From Caenimonas sedimenti (GTDB taxonomy: Bacteria > Pseudomonadota > Gammaproteobacteria > Burkholderiales > Burkholderiaceae_C): a DNA stretch of 64,000 bases. The notes under the pieces are model-generated. The model saw nothing but the letters and a program-made list of their open reading frames with translations, was not told the DNA's origin and ran no database searches. The stretch spans positions 62,001 to 126,000 of the forward strand of contig NZ_VOBQ01000023.1 of assembly GCF_007833165.1 (NCBI RefSeq). The letters are read 5' to 3'. Shown piece after piece: positions 1-10,799 of this stretch (position 1 is the stretch's first letter; each line of letters starts with the position of its first letter). A program made the position numbers and the translations under genes.

Positions 1-910
1 CGGGCGTGTTCAGCACCGTCGCGACCACGCTGCCGCCGTGCGTGGGCGGGTTGCTGTAGTTCGTGCGGATCATCACCTTCAACAACGACAGCACGCGGTC
101 CGCCTCGTCCTTGGACGCGCAGAACACCGACAGGCCGCCGACGCGTTCCCCATAGAGGCTGAAGCTCTTGGAGAACGATGTCGCGACGAGGAAGTCGCCC
201 GCGGCTGCCACGAACTTCTGGATCACGGCGCCGTCTTCGGCGATCCCGTTGCCGAAGCCCTGGTAAGCGAGGTCGAGGAAGGGAACGAGCTTGCGCTCCT
301 TGACGATGGCCACCACCTGGTCCCACTGCTGCGACGTGATGTCATAGCCGGTGGGGTTGTGGCAGCAGGCATGCAGGACGACGATGGTGCCGGGCTCGGC
401 AGTTTCCAGCGCGGTCAGCATGCCGTCGATGTTCACGCCGCGCTTGACGGCGTCGTAATACGGATAGAACTCGACGGTGAATCCCGCCTGCGAGAACAGG
501 GCGCGATGGTTTTCCCAGCTGGGGTCGCTGATCAGGACCTTGGCGTTGGGGTTGACCTTCTTCAGGAAGTCCGCGCCGACCTTCAGGCCGCCGGTGCCGC
601 CCAGCGACTGGATCGTCGCCACGCGGCCGCTGTTGACGGCATCGCTTCCGGCCCCAAATACGAGGTTCTTGACGGCGCTGTCGTACGCGGCGATGCCGTC
701 GATCGGGAGGTAGCCGCGCGCCTTGGGCGCATCGGCCATCTGCCGTTCGGCCCGCTGCACGCACTCGAGGAGCGGCAGCTTGCCGGTTTCGTCGTAGTAG
801 ACGCCGACGCTGAGGTTGACCTTGCGCGGGTTCTCGTCGGCGCCGAACTGGTCGTTCAGCCCCAGGATGGGGTCGTTGGGCGCCTTCTCGACGGCAGAGA
901 ACAGGGACAT
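1..910 (-). CDS. Aspartate/aromatic amino acid aminotransferase (3' end cut by window edge)
   Basis: This is a pyridoxal-phosphate class I aminotransferase of the AspC/TyrB type, which exchanges amino groups between aspartate or aromatic amino acids and 2-oxoglutarate in the cytoplasm. The visible part starts MSLFSAVEKAPNDPILGL and carries the family hallmarks: CHNPTG near residue 190 and the cofactor lysine region SFSKSFSLYGERVGG near residue 255. About 300 of the usual 398 residues are present; the C-terminus lies left of the window. The ATG is at 910. It is divergent from uvrB with about 100 bases between them. AspC and TyrB cannot be told apart from sequence alone, so no symbol is given. 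Confidence 0.93.
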   Translation of the reverse strand, partial: MSLFSAVEKAPNDPILGLNDQFGADENPRKVNLSVGVYYDETGKLPLLECVQRAERQMADAPKARGYLPIDGIAAYDSAVKNLVFGAGSDAVNSGRVATIQSLGGTGGLKVGADFLKKVNPNAKVLISDPSWENHRALFSQAGFTVEFYPYYDAVKRGVNIDGMLTALETAEPGTIVVLHACCHNPTGYDITSQQWDQVVAIVKERKLVPFLDLAYQGFGNGIAEDGAVIQKFVAAAGDFLVATSFSKSFSLYGERVGGLSVFCASKDEADRVLSLLKVMIRTNYSNPPTHGGSVVATVLNTP

Positions 911-1008
911 GAAAGGGACCTTTGGATGTCAGTAGCGGAACGCGCCGGCATTGTTGTACGCTGGCTGGTTGACCCCGATTTTAATGTTGAACTACACGAT
1001 TGACCCGC

Positions 1009-3132
<2,124 letters not shown>

Positions 3133-3205
3133 GTGGGCCGCCCGCCTGCGCTACGGCTGGGCTCAAACCAAGGGATTACCCGAGCATCCCAGTGGGCTTT
3201 AGGGT

Positions 3206-3230
3206 ATACTTGACGGAAATAGTCAGGAAC
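3206..3230 (+). promoter_or_regulatory. Probable IscR type 1 operator at the isc promoter
   Basis: The segment reads ATACTTGACGGAAATAGTCA followed by GGAAC. It contains the imperfect inverted repeat TTGAC/GTCAG and matches the general form of the Fe-S-dependent IscR type 1 site found at iscR promoters in Proteobacteria. TATACT (3205-3210) or TTGACG (3210-3215) could serve as core promoter elements; I cannot decide which. Its position about 100 bases upstream of iscR fits autorepression by holo-IscR. Confidence 0.65.
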
Positions 3231-3245
3231 CCACGAATCAGAGAG

Positions 3246-3304
3246 CCCGGCGTGTGCCGGGGATGGGTGGAGACGACCCCGCCGGCGGGCGCTGCCGGGG
3301 TTTT
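3246..3304 (+). terminator. Two hairpins in the iscR leader, the second terminator-like
   Basis: Between the operator and the iscR start codon there are two stem-loops. The first is CCCGGC-GTGT-GCCGGG (3246-3261). The second is an extended stem with outer arms CCCCG (3277-3281) and CGGGG (3296-3300), inner arms CGGC/GCTG, and TTTTG directly after it. The second has the form of a weak intrinsic terminator inside the 5' untranslated region, which raises the possibility of attenuation. Only the base pairing is seen; function is inferred. Confidence 0.4.
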
Positions 3305-3331
3305 GTAAGCGAGCGAGCAAAGGAGCTAGCG

Positions 3332-3868
3332 ATGCGTCTCACAACCAAGGGCCGGTTTGCGGTCACCGCGATGATCGATCTGGCGCTGCGCCAGAACAAT
3401 GGTCCCGTCACGCTGGCGGCGATCAGCCAGCGCCAGCAGATTTCGCTTTCGTACCTCGAACAGCTGTTCGGCAAGCTGCGCCGGCACGAGCTGGTGGAAT
3501 CCACCCGCGGGCCGGGGGGCGGGTACACCCTGGGCCGCAAGGCCGGCGAGATCACCGTCGCCGACATCATCGTGTCGGTCGACGAGCCGATCGACGCCAC
3601 CCAGTGCGGTGGCAAGGAAAACTGCCAGGGCGATGGCGGCCGCTGCATGACGCACGAACTCTGGGCCGCGCTGAACCAGCGCATGGTCGAGTTCCTGGAT
3701 TCGATCACCCTGCAGAAGCTGGTGGACGACCAGTTGGCCAAGGGCATCCAGATCGAGGACAAGCCGTCGCCGAAGCGCGCCATTTCCGCGCAGCCGGTGG
3801 TGAAGCCGATCCGCGTGAATGCGCCGAATTCGGTGTTCGCCCTCGGAAACTCATTCGCCAAGTCCTGA
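3332..3868 (+). CDS. iscR: Fe-S cluster assembly transcription factor IscR
   Basis: This Rrf2-family winged-helix regulator senses [2Fe-2S] cluster status and represses the isc operon when loaded. The N-terminal helix-turn-helix begins MRLTTKGRFAV. The cluster ligands are visible as C92, C98 and C105 with H108 nearby, one residue wider in the last spacing than E. coli. The protein is 178 residues with a normal-length C-terminal tail. The ATG at 3332 is preceded by AAAGGAGC, a strong ribosome site, which rules out the longer upstream reading. It is the first gene of a co-oriented run of seven isc genes and should be autoregulated through the site at 3206-3230. Confidence 0.95.
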   Translation: MRLTTKGRFAVTAMIDLALRQNNGPVTLAAISQRQQISLSYLEQLFGKLRRHELVESTRGPGGGYTLGRKAGEITVADIIVSVDEPIDATQCGGKENCQGDGGRCMTHELWAALNQRMVEFLDSITLQKLVDDQLAKGIQIEDKPSPKRAISAQPVVKPIRVNAPNSVFALGNSFAKS

Positions 3869-3913
3869 AGACCGGCGTTTCGCAACGCCTTGCCCGCAAG
3901 CACTGAAGCCAGC

Positions 3914-5134
3914 ATGGACACGACACCGCACTTCCCCATCTACATGGATTACGGCGCGACGACGCCGGTGGACCCGCGCGTCGTCGACGCGATGATCCCC
4001 TGGCTGCGCGAGCACTTCGGCAACCCCGCCTCCCGCAGCCATGCCTGGGGCTGGGAGGCCGAGGAAGCCGTGGAGAAGGCGCGCGAGCATGTCGCCGCGC
4101 TGATCGGCGCGGACCCGCGGGAGATCGTGTGGACGTCCGGCGCGACCGAGTCGAACAACCTGGCCATCAAGGGCGCCGCGAACTTCTACAAGACGCGCGG
4201 CAAGCACCTGGTGACGGTGAAGACCGAGCACAAGGCGGTGCTGGACACCATGCGCGAGCTGGAGCGGCAGGGCTTCGAAGTCACCTACCTCGACGTGGAG
4301 GAAGACGGCCTGCTGGACCTGGACAAGTTCAAGGCGGCGCTGCGCCCCGACACCATCCTGGCCAGCGTGATGTTCGTCAACAACGAGATCGGCGTCATCC
4401 AGGACATCACCGCACTCGGCAACACCTGCCGCGAGCGCAACATCATCTTTCACGTGGATGCCGCCCAAGCCACGGGCAAGGTCGAGATCGACATGACGGC
4501 GCTGCCTGTCGACCTGCTGAGCCTGGCCTCGCACAAGACCTACGGCCCCAAGGGCATCGGCGCGCTGTACGTGCGCCGCAAGCCGCGTGTGCGCCTGGAA
4601 GCCCAGATGCACGGCGGCGGCCACGAGCGCGGCATGCGTTCGGGCACGCTGCCCACGCACCAGATTGTCGGCATGGGCGAGGCGTTCCGTATCGCCCGTG
4701 AGGAAATGGGCAAGGACGCGGAGCATGCGCGCCGCCTGCAGCAGCGCCTGCTGGACGGCCTGAAGGACATCGAACAGGTGTTCATCAACGGCCACACCGA
4801 GAAGCGCGTGCCGCACAACCTGAACATGAGCTTCAACTTCGTCGAAGGCGAATCGCTCATCATGGGCATCAAGGGCCTCGCCGTGTCTTCCGGCTCGGCC
4901 TGCACCTCGGCCAGCCTGGAACCCAGCTACGTGCTGCGCGCCCTGGGCCGCAGCGACGAGCTGGCGCACAGCAGCCTGCGCATGACCATCGGCCGCTTCA
5001 CGACCGAAGAGGAGATCGATTACGCGATCTCCACCATCAAGCACAACGTGGCGAAGCTGCGTGAATTGAGTCCCTTGTGGGAGATGTTCCAGGACGGCGT
5101 CGACCTGAGCACCATCCAATGGACCGCCCACTAG
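3914..5134 (+). CDS. iscS: Cysteine desulfurase IscS
   Basis: IscS is a PLP enzyme that takes sulfur from cysteine and passes it as persulfide to IscU and other acceptors. The cofactor lysine sits in SHKTYGPKG (about K208), and the mobile catalytic cysteine is in SSGSACTSASLEPS (about C330), the long-loop arrangement of group I desulfurases. The 406-residue length is standard. The ATG at 3914 follows iscR by 45 bases. A TTG eight codons upstream is in frame but less likely. It is the second gene of the isc operon. Confidence 0.97.
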   Translation: MDTTPHFPIYMDYGATTPVDPRVVDAMIPWLREHFGNPASRSHAWGWEAEEAVEKAREHVAALIGADPREIVWTSGATESNNLAIKGAANFYKTRGKHLVTVKTEHKAVLDTMRELERQGFEVTYLDVEEDGLLDLDKFKAALRPDTILASVMFVNNEIGVIQDITALGNTCRERNIIFHVDAAQATGKVEIDMTALPVDLLSLASHKTYGPKGIGALYVRRKPRVRLEAQMHGGGHERGMRSGTLPTHQIVGMGEAFRIAREEMGKDAEHARRLQQRLLDGLKDIEQVFINGHTEKRVPHNLNMSFNFVEGESLIMGIKGLAVSSGSACTSASLEPSYVLRALGRSDELAHSSLRMTIGRFTTEEEIDYAISTIKHNVAKLRELSPLWEMFQDGVDLSTIQWTAH

Positions 5135-5152
5135 AACAACAGGAGTACCACC

Positions 5153-5539
5153 ATGGCCTATTCTGAAAAAGTCGTCGAGCATTACGAGAACCCCCGCAAC
5201 GTCGGCTCGTTCGAAAAGGGCGATGAGACCGTCGGCACCGGCATGGTGGGCGCGCCCGCCTGCGGCGACGTGATGAAGCTGCAGATCAAGGTGAACCCCG
5301 CCACGGGCGTGATCGAAGATGCGCGCTTCAAGACCTACGGCTGCGGCTCCGCCATTGCGTCGAGCTCGCTGGTGACCGAATGGGTCAAGGGCAAGACGCT
5401 CGACGAGGCGGCCTCCATCAAGAACAGCCAGATTGCCGAGGAGCTCGCGCTGCCGCCGGTCAAGATCCATTGCTCCATCCTGGCCGAGGACGCCATCAAG
5501 GCGGCCGTCGAGGACTACAAGAAGAAGCACGCCCACTGA
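5153..5539 (+). CDS. iscU: Fe-S cluster scaffold protein IscU
   Basis: IscU is the scaffold on which [2Fe-2S] and [4Fe-4S] clusters are built before HscA/HscB-assisted transfer. The three ligand cysteines are seen in ACGDVMKL (C37), GCGSAIASS (about C64) and HCSILAEDA (about C107). The HscA recognition motif LPPVK (as ALPPVKIHC) is also present. The 128-residue length is normal. It lies 18 bases after iscS with an AACAGGAG ribosome site and 1 base before iscA. Confidence 0.97.
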   Translation: MAYSEKVVEHYENPRNVGSFEKGDETVGTGMVGAPACGDVMKLQIKVNPATGVIEDARFKTYGCGSAIASSSLVTEWVKGKTLDEAASIKNSQIAEELALPPVKIHCSILAEDAIKAAVEDYKKKHAH

Positions 5540-5540
5540 A

Positions 5541-5864
5541 ATGGCCGTTTCCCTGACCGAAGCCGCGGCGCGGCACGTCACGCGTTACCTGTCCAAACGG
5601 GGCAAGGGCGTCGGCGTGCGGCTGGGCGTGAAGACCACCGGCTGCTCGGGCCTGGCGTACAAGCTCGAGTACGTCGACGAGGTGGCGCCCGAGGACATCG
5701 TCTTCGAGGATCACGGCGTCAAGCTGCTGATCGACCCCAAGAGCCTCGCCTACATCGACGGGACGCAGCTTGACTTCGTCCGCGAAGGATTGAACGAGGG
5801 CTTCAAGTTCAACAACCCCAATGAGCGCGACCGGTGCGGCTGCGGGGAAAGTTTCCGGGTCTGA
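5541..5864 (+). CDS. iscA: A-type Fe-S carrier protein IscA
   Basis: IscA is an A-type carrier that receives or donates clusters or iron. The three invariant cysteines are C35 in TTGCSGLAY and C99/C101 in the C-terminal CGCGESF. The length is 107 residues. The start is one base beyond the iscU stop, so the two genes are probably translationally coupled. Reading continues to 5864; the hscB start lies just beyond. Confidence 0.96.
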   Translation: MAVSLTEAAARHVTRYLSKRGKGVGVRLGVKTTGCSGLAYKLEYVDEVAPEDIVFEDHGVKLLIDPKSLAYIDGTQLDFVREGLNEGFKFNNPNERDRCGCGESFRV

Positions 5865-5874
5865 CAACCCGGTC

Positions 5875-6393
5875 ATGAACCTCCAGTCGAACGACTTCGA
5901 ACTGTTCGGTCTGCCGGAGCGCTTCGCGCAGGACCGGCTCGCCATCGACGCTCGCTGGAAAGAACTGCAGCGCGAAGCCCACCCCGACAAGTTTGCGGCA
6001 CAAGGCGCAGCCGCGCAACGCGTGGCGCTGCAATGGTCGGTGCGCATCAACGAGGCCTACCAGCGCCTGAAAGACCCGCTCAAGCGCGCGTCCTACCTCT
6101 GCGAGTTGCGCGGCGCGCCCATCAATGCCGAGAACAACACAGCCATGCCGGCCGACTTCCTGATGCAGCAGATGGAGTGGCGCGAAGCGCTGGACGACGC
6201 GAGCACCGGGGAAGAGCTCGAAGTCCTGGCGGATCGTTTGGCCACGGACCGCAAGGCGCTGCTGGGCACCATCGAAGCGCTGCTCGACGTGAAAGGCGAC
6301 GCTGCGGCGGCCGCGCAGCAGGTGAGAGCCCTCATGTTCCTGGAGCGCTTTGGCGAGGACATCGATTCGCGGCTCGCGCAACTGGGACAATAG
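5875..6393 (+). CDS. hscB: Fe-S assembly co-chaperone HscB
   Basis: HscB is a J-domain co-chaperone that delivers IscU to HscA and stimulates its ATPase. The N-terminal J domain contains the HPD motif (EAHPDKFA, near residue 40), followed by a C-terminal helical bundle that binds IscU. I chose the ATG at 5875, which gives MNLQSNDFELFGLP and a 172-residue protein of normal length. An in-frame ATG at 5821 would overlap iscA by 44 bases and add an unusual tail. Confidence 0.94.
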   Translation: MNLQSNDFELFGLPERFAQDRLAIDARWKELQREAHPDKFAAQGAAAQRVALQWSVRINEAYQRLKDPLKRASYLCELRGAPINAENNTAMPADFLMQQMEWREALDDASTGEELEVLADRLATDRKALLGTIEALLDVKGDAAAAAQQVRALMFLERFGEDIDSRLAQLGQ

Positions 6394-6403
6394 GCCGCAT
6401 CCC

Positions 6404-8263
6404 ATGGCCCTGCTGCAAATTTCCGAACCGGGCGCCTCGCCCGACCCCCACCAGCGGCGTGTCGCCGTCGGCATCGACCTCGGCACCACGCATTCGCTGG
6501 TGGCCGCCGTTCGCAACGGCGTTGCCGAATGCCTGCCGGACGCGCAGGGCTGCGTCCTCCTGCCTTCGGTCGTGCGCTACCTGCCGGACGGTGGACGCCA
6601 GATCGGGCACGAAGCACATGCCGCTCAGGCCGAGGATCCCGAAAACACCATCGCATCGGCCAAGCGCTTCATGGGTCGCGGGCTGGCGGACATCAGCGGC
6701 CGCGAGAAGCTGCCCTATCGCTTCGGCGACCAACCCGGCATGGTGACCCTGCACACGCGCGCCGGCGAAAAATCGCCGGTGGAGATCAGCGCGGAAATCC
6801 TGGCGACGCTGCGCTTCCGCGCAGAAGACACCTTCAACGACGACGTGTTCGGCGCCGTGATTACCGTGCCCGCCTACTTCGACGACGCCCAGCGGCAGGC
6901 CACCAAGGATGCCGCGCAGCTCGCGGGCCTGCCGGTGCTGCGCCTGATCAACGAGCCCACCGCGGCGGCCATCGCCTACGGCCTGGACAATGGCAGCGAA
7001 GGCATCTACGCGGTGTACGACCTCGGCGGCGGGACCTTCGACATTTCCATCCTGCGCCTGAGCCAGGGCGTCTTCGAGGTGGTGGCGACCGGGGGTGATT
7101 CGGCCCTGGGTGGCGACGACTACGACCGCGCGCTGGCCGACTGGTTGCTGGCTCGCGCCGGCATGGAAGCGGCGACGCCGGGGGACAAGGCGGCCATCAA
7201 GATGCAGGCCCGCGCGCTCAAGGAGCAGCTTTCCGCAGCCGACACCGTCGAGGCTGAATTGCAGCTGGGCGAACGCCGCGCTTCGGTGCACGTGACGCGA
7301 AGCGACTTCGACGCCGCCACGCGAGAACTGACGCAGCGCACGATGACCGCCGTTCGCCGCGCATTGCGAGACGCGAAGCTGGTCAAGGACGAGATCCAGG
7401 GCGTCGTGCTGGTCGGCGGCTCGACGCGCATGCCGCAGATCCGCGAAGCCGTCGCCGAATTCTTTGGGCGCGCCCCGCTCACCAACCTGAACCCCGATGA
7501 GGTCGTGGCTTTGGGCGCGGCCATCCAGGCCAACGCACTGGCCGGCAACGACACCACCGGCGACCTGTTGCTGCTCGACGTGATCCCCCTGTCCCTGGGC
7601 ATCGAAACCATGGGCGGCCTGGTGGAGCGCATCGTGCCGCGCAACGAGACCATCCCCACGGCCAAGGCGCAGGACTTCACGACCTTCAAGGACGGCCAGA
7701 CGGCCATGGCCATCCACGTGGTGCAGGGCGAGCGCGACCTGGTGGCGGATTGCCGCAGCCTGGCGCGTTTCGAACTGCGCGGCATCCCGCCGATGGCTGC
7801 GGGCGCCGCCCGCATCCGCGTCACCTTCACCGTGGACGCCGACGGGCTGCTGAACGTCTCCGCGCGGGAGCAGGGCAGCGGCGTCGAGGCGCGCATCGAG
7901 GTCAAGCCGTCGTACGGCCTTTCCGACGAGCAGATCGCCCGGATGCTGCAGGAAAGCTTCAACACCGCGGAGCAGGACATCAAGGCGCGCGCGCTGACCG
8001 AGGCGCGGGTGGACGCCGAGCGCATGCTCGCGGCGACGCAAAGCGCGCTGGACGCGGACGCGGCGTTGCTGGCGCCGGCCGAGCGTGCCGAGATCGACGC
8101 GCTCGCCGCCACGCTCCGCGAGACCATGGCCGCGAGCCACGACGCCGCCGTCATCGAGGCAGCCGTGCAGGCATTGGCCAAGGGCACGGAAGCGTTCGCC
8201 GCCCAACGCATGAACGAAGGCATCCGCAAGGCGCTTTCCGGCCGCAAACTGGAGTCGATCTAA
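6404..8263 (+). CDS. hscA: Fe-S assembly Hsp70 chaperone HscA
   Basis: HscA is a specialised Hsp70 that binds the LPPVK motif of IscU and drives cluster transfer. The nucleotide-binding domain shows GIDLGTTHSLVA near residue 26, the phosphate loop YDLGGGTFDISIL, and VLVGGSTRMP. A substrate-binding domain and helical lid follow (LLLLDVIPLSLGIETMGG onwards). The length of 619 residues is normal. The ATG at 6404 is 10 bases after hscB. Confidence 0.96.
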   Translation: MALLQISEPGASPDPHQRRVAVGIDLGTTHSLVAAVRNGVAECLPDAQGCVLLPSVVRYLPDGGRQIGHEAHAAQAEDPENTIASAKRFMGRGLADISGREKLPYRFGDQPGMVTLHTRAGEKSPVEISAEILATLRFRAEDTFNDDVFGAVITVPAYFDDAQRQATKDAAQLAGLPVLRLINEPTAAAIAYGLDNGSEGIYAVYDLGGGTFDISILRLSQGVFEVVATGGDSALGGDDYDRALADWLLARAGMEAATPGDKAAIKMQARALKEQLSAADTVEAELQLGERRASVHVTRSDFDAATRELTQRTMTAVRRALRDAKLVKDEIQGVVLVGGSTRMPQIREAVAEFFGRAPLTNLNPDEVVALGAAIQANALAGNDTTGDLLLLDVIPLSLGIETMGGLVERIVPRNETIPTAKAQDFTTFKDGQTAMAIHVVQGERDLVADCRSLARFELRGIPPMAAGAARIRVTFTVDADGLLNVSAREQGSGVEARIEVKPSYGLSDEQIARMLQESFNTAEQDIKARALTEARVDAERMLAATQSALDADAALLAPAERAEIDALAATLRETMAASHDAAVIEAAVQALAKGTEAFAAQRMNEGIRKALSGRKLESI

Positions 8264-8266
8264 CCC

Positions 8267-8605
8267 ATGCCGATCATCAAGATCCTGCCGCACCCGGAAT
8301 ACTGCCCCCAGGGCGCGCAAGTGGAAGCGCCCAGCGGCACGTCCGTCTGCGAAGCACTGCTGGACAACGGCATCGAGATCGAGCATGCGTGCGACATGAG
8401 CTGCGCCTGCACGACTTGCCATGTGATCGTGCGCGAGGGCTTCGCCTCCCTGAACGAGATGGATGAGAGCGAAGAGGACTTGCTGGACCGCGCCTGGGGG
8501 CTCGAGCCGAACTCGCGCCTGTCGTGCCAGGCGATCCTGGCGCAGAAGGATCTGACGGTGGAGATCCCCAAGTACTCCATCAACCACGCCAAGGAAAAGC
8601 ACTAG
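8267..8605 (+). CDS. fdx: Isc-type [2Fe-2S] ferredoxin
   Basis: This is an adrenodoxin-type ferredoxin that supplies electrons for cluster assembly. The ligands are C42, C48, C51 (in CDMSCACTTCHV) and C87 (in LSCQAIL), the same numbering as E. coli Fdx. The length is 112 residues. It starts three bases after hscA and is the last isc gene; no iscX follows. Its stop codon overlaps that of the convergent lyase gene, so there is no room for a conventional terminator between the two operons. Confidence 0.96.
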   Translation: MPIIKILPHPEYCPQGAQVEAPSGTSVCEALLDNGIEIEHACDMSCACTTCHVIVREGFASLNEMDESEEDLLDRAWGLEPNSRLSCQAILAQKDLTVEIPKYSINHAKEKH

Positions 8606-9456
8606 CGCTCGTAGCGCTTGCCTTCCGCCAGCAGTTCCGGCGTGCCCAGCAGGGCGTTCAGTCCTTCGAAATCGAGCATCTCCCCGCGCAGGGCGGCGGT
8701 GGTGCCGTCCCGCTGCAAGGTGCCGTAGTAGCGGGTGAGCAAACGGGCGACGGCCCGCGCCGTGCCGCCGGGGAAGATGACGATGCGAAACCCGATGGTC
8801 CCGAGTTCCGCTGCGGCCAGTACCGGCGTCTTGCCGCCCTCCACCATGTTGGCCAGCAACGGAACGCGTCCGGCGAACCGGTGGCAGGCCATGCGCATCT
8901 GCTCCGGATCGCGCAGCGCTTCGATGAACAGGGCATCGACGCCGCATGCCAGGTAGCGCTCGGCGCGCTCGAAGGCGGCGTCCAGCCCTTCCACGGCGAG
9001 GGCATCCGTGCGAGCCAGGATCAGGCTGCGGTCCCGTGCGTCGAGCGCCGCGCGCAGCTTGCCGCACATTTCGTCCACGGGCACGACGGTCTTGCCGTCG
9101 AGGTGCCCGCAGCGCTTGGGGAAGCCCTGGTCTTCCAGCTGGATCATGGCGGCACCGGCCCGCTCAAAATCGCGCACCGTGCGTTTCGTATTGAGCGCAT
9201 TGCCGAACCCGGTGTCGGCGTCCACGATGACGGGCAGGTCCACGCGGTCGGTGATGTGGGCCAGTGTCTGGGCGACTTCCGTGGCCGTCGTGAGCCCGAT
9301 GTCGGAGCGCCCCAGCCGCGTGTAGGCGATCGAGGCGCCCGAGAGGTAGAGGGCCTCGAACCCGGCCTGCTGCGCCGCCAGTGCGGTCAGGCCATCGTAG
9401 ACGCCGGGGGCGAGGAGCGGTTGCTGTCGCTCGAGCAGGGTTCTGAGGTTCATCAT
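8602..9456 (-). CDS. PEP mutase/isocitrate lyase superfamily C-C lyase (2,3-dimethylmalate or 2-methylisocitrate lyase-like)
   Basis: This is a 284-residue TIM-barrel enzyme of the phosphoenolpyruvate mutase/isocitrate lyase superfamily. Members of the lyase branch cleave a C-C bond in a 2-hydroxy-dicarboxylate, releasing a 2-oxoacid such as pyruvate. It shows YLSGASIAYTRLG, the metal site VIVDADTGFGN and the lyase signature KRCGHLDGK, whose cysteine is the catalytic residue in 2-methylisocitrate and dimethylmalate lyases. It overlaps the upstream flavoprotein gene as ATGATGA and is the last gene of the catabolic operon. Substrate is inferred only by association with the aconitase-family pair upstream; oxaloacetate decarboxylase activity is an alternative. 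Confidence 0.85.
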   Translation of the reverse strand: MMNLRTLLERQQPLLAPGVYDGLTALAAQQAGFEALYLSGASIAYTRLGRSDIGLTTATEVAQTLAHITDRVDLPVIVDADTGFGNALNTKRTVRDFERAGAAMIQLEDQGFPKRCGHLDGKTVVPVDEMCGKLRAALDARDRSLILARTDALAVEGLDAAFERAERYLACGVDALFIEALRDPEQMRMACHRFAGRVPLLANMVEGGKTPVLAAAELGTIGFRIVIFPGGTARAVARLLTRYYGTLQRDGTTAALRGEMLDFEGLNALLGTPELLAEGKRYER

Positions 9457-10799
9457 GGGGTACCCAGTCGCATGGTGCGTGCCGCGATCCAGCCACCGGC
9501 GACCGCGCTGAGGAGGCCGTTGCCGGAGAGGTAACCCCACACGGCGTTGCCGCTCACGCCACGCGCCGCGCCGCCCGCGGCGAGCAGGTTGAGAAAGGCC
9601 GTGCCGTCGTGGCGGCGCACCCGGCAATGCTCGTCGATGTCGAGCCCGCCCTGTGTGTGGAACAGCGCACCGGTCACGCGCACCGCGTGGAAGGGTGGTC
9701 CGAAGCGGGCGATCTCCGGTGCCAACGCGGCGGCGTTGCAGCCGATGATGTCCGCGAGCGCGGCGCGGTCCGGCGCCGTGCGCAGCGCACCTGCCTGTTC
9801 CGCCGCGACGAAATCGGGGAAGCTGCGCGCGAGCGCCAGCTGCCTGTCGCCGAAGACATTCCAGGCCGTGCCACCCGGCTGCGCGAGCACCGCGACCGCT
9901 GCTTCCGAGTAGCCGGCGGTTTCGTCGTGGAAACGCTTGCCTTGCGCGTTGAGCTGGACGCCACCTTCCATCATCACCGCCCACGTCATGAGCGCGCCTT
10001 GTGGCACGACCCAGGAACCGTGGCCCTGATAGCCGCCCAGGTCGGCCAGGCCCGCGCCGAGCGCACGGCCCCAGAGGATGGCGGAGCCGTCGTTGCCGGC
10101 ATGGCCGGCGAACGTGGCGTCGGCCATCTCCGGCAACAGCTCGCGCACCAGCGATGCATTGCCACCGAAGCCGTTGCAGGCCAGCAGCAGGGCGTCGCAG
10201 CCCAGCAGATCCGTGCTGCCATCGGGCCGTTCGTAGCCGATGCCCAGCACCCGGCCGCCGGCATCCACCCAGAGCTCGTCGACCCGCGCGGATGGCAACA
10301 GGTCGGCGCCTGCCGCTTGCGCCGCTCCTGCGAGCGCTCCGACCAGCGCGGCCCCCGTGCGTTGGGGCAGCGTATGCATCCGGTGCGCGCGGTGGCCGGG
10401 GTAGAGGAAGTTGTCCAGCACTTCGAATGCCAATCCGTGCGCGGCCAAGGCGTCCATCGCCGGCGCGATGGCTTCGGCATAGGCTTGCACGAGGTGCGGC
10501 GCGGCCGTCCCATCGGTCTTCCGCAGGATGTCCTGGGCGAAGCCATCGACGCTGTCGGCGATGCCCTGGGCACGCTGCGCCAACGTGCCCGCGGCCGGAA
10601 TGAACCCCGACGACAAGGCGGTCGAGCCGCTCGGCGTAGCGTCGCGTTCCAGCAGCAGGCAGTCGACACCGGCGTCGCGCAAGGCGATCGCCGCAGTGAG
10701 GCCGCAAGCGCCGGCGCCGACGATGGCCACTGGCACTTGCGCGCCGGCGTCGATGCGCTCCGCGCGCACCACACGAGGCGAGGACACAGTGGCGGCCAT
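9453..10799 (-). CDS. FAD-dependent fumarate reductase/tricarballylate dehydrogenase-like flavoprotein
   Basis: This 448-residue flavoprotein belongs to the FAD-binding 2 (succinate dehydrogenase/fumarate reductase) family. The dinucleotide fold VAIVGAGACGLTAAIALR is at the N-terminus. The substrate domain includes MEGGVQLNAQGKRFHDE, and the C-terminal FAD site includes TQGGLDIDEHCRV and GNAVWGYLSGNGLLSAVAGG. Relatives oxidise or reduce a C-C bond next to a carboxylate. There is no signal peptide or haem motif, so it should act in the cytoplasm and need another redox partner. The stop overlaps the lyase start, and its own start (ATG at 10799) overlaps the stop of the amidohydrolase gene by one base. 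The exact substrate is unknown. Confidence 0.85.
   Translation of the reverse strand: MAATVSSPRVVRAERIDAGAQVPVAIVGAGACGLTAAIALRDAGVDCLLLERDATPSGSTALSSGFIPAAGTLAQRAQGIADSVDGFAQDILRKTDGTAAPHLVQAYAEAIAPAMDALAAHGLAFEVLDNFLYPGHRAHRMHTLPQRTGAALVGALAGAAQAAGADLLPSARVDELWVDAGGRVLGIGYERPDGSTDLLGCDALLLACNGFGGNASLVRELLPEMADATFAGHAGNDGSAILWGRALGAGLADLGGYQGHGSWVVPQGALMTWAVMMEGGVQLNAQGKRFHDETAGYSEAAVAVLAQPGGTAWNVFGDRQLALARSFPDFVAAEQAGALRTAPDRAALADIIGCNAAALAPEIARFGPPFHAVRVTGALFHTQGGLDIDEHCRVRRHDGTAFLNLLAAGGAARGVSGNAVWGYLSGNGLLSAVAGGWIAARTMRLGTP

Noticed and set aside
911..1008. LexA box in front of uvrB
   Set aside because: No CTGT-N8-ACAG pattern was found in the intergenic region, although uvrB is SOS-regulated in some bacteria.
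6332..9067. A 911-codon minus-strand frame across hscA and fdx
   Set aside because: It is the reverse shadow of hscA; the first part is the wrong-frame reading of the lyase gene. Real genes cover it in other frames.
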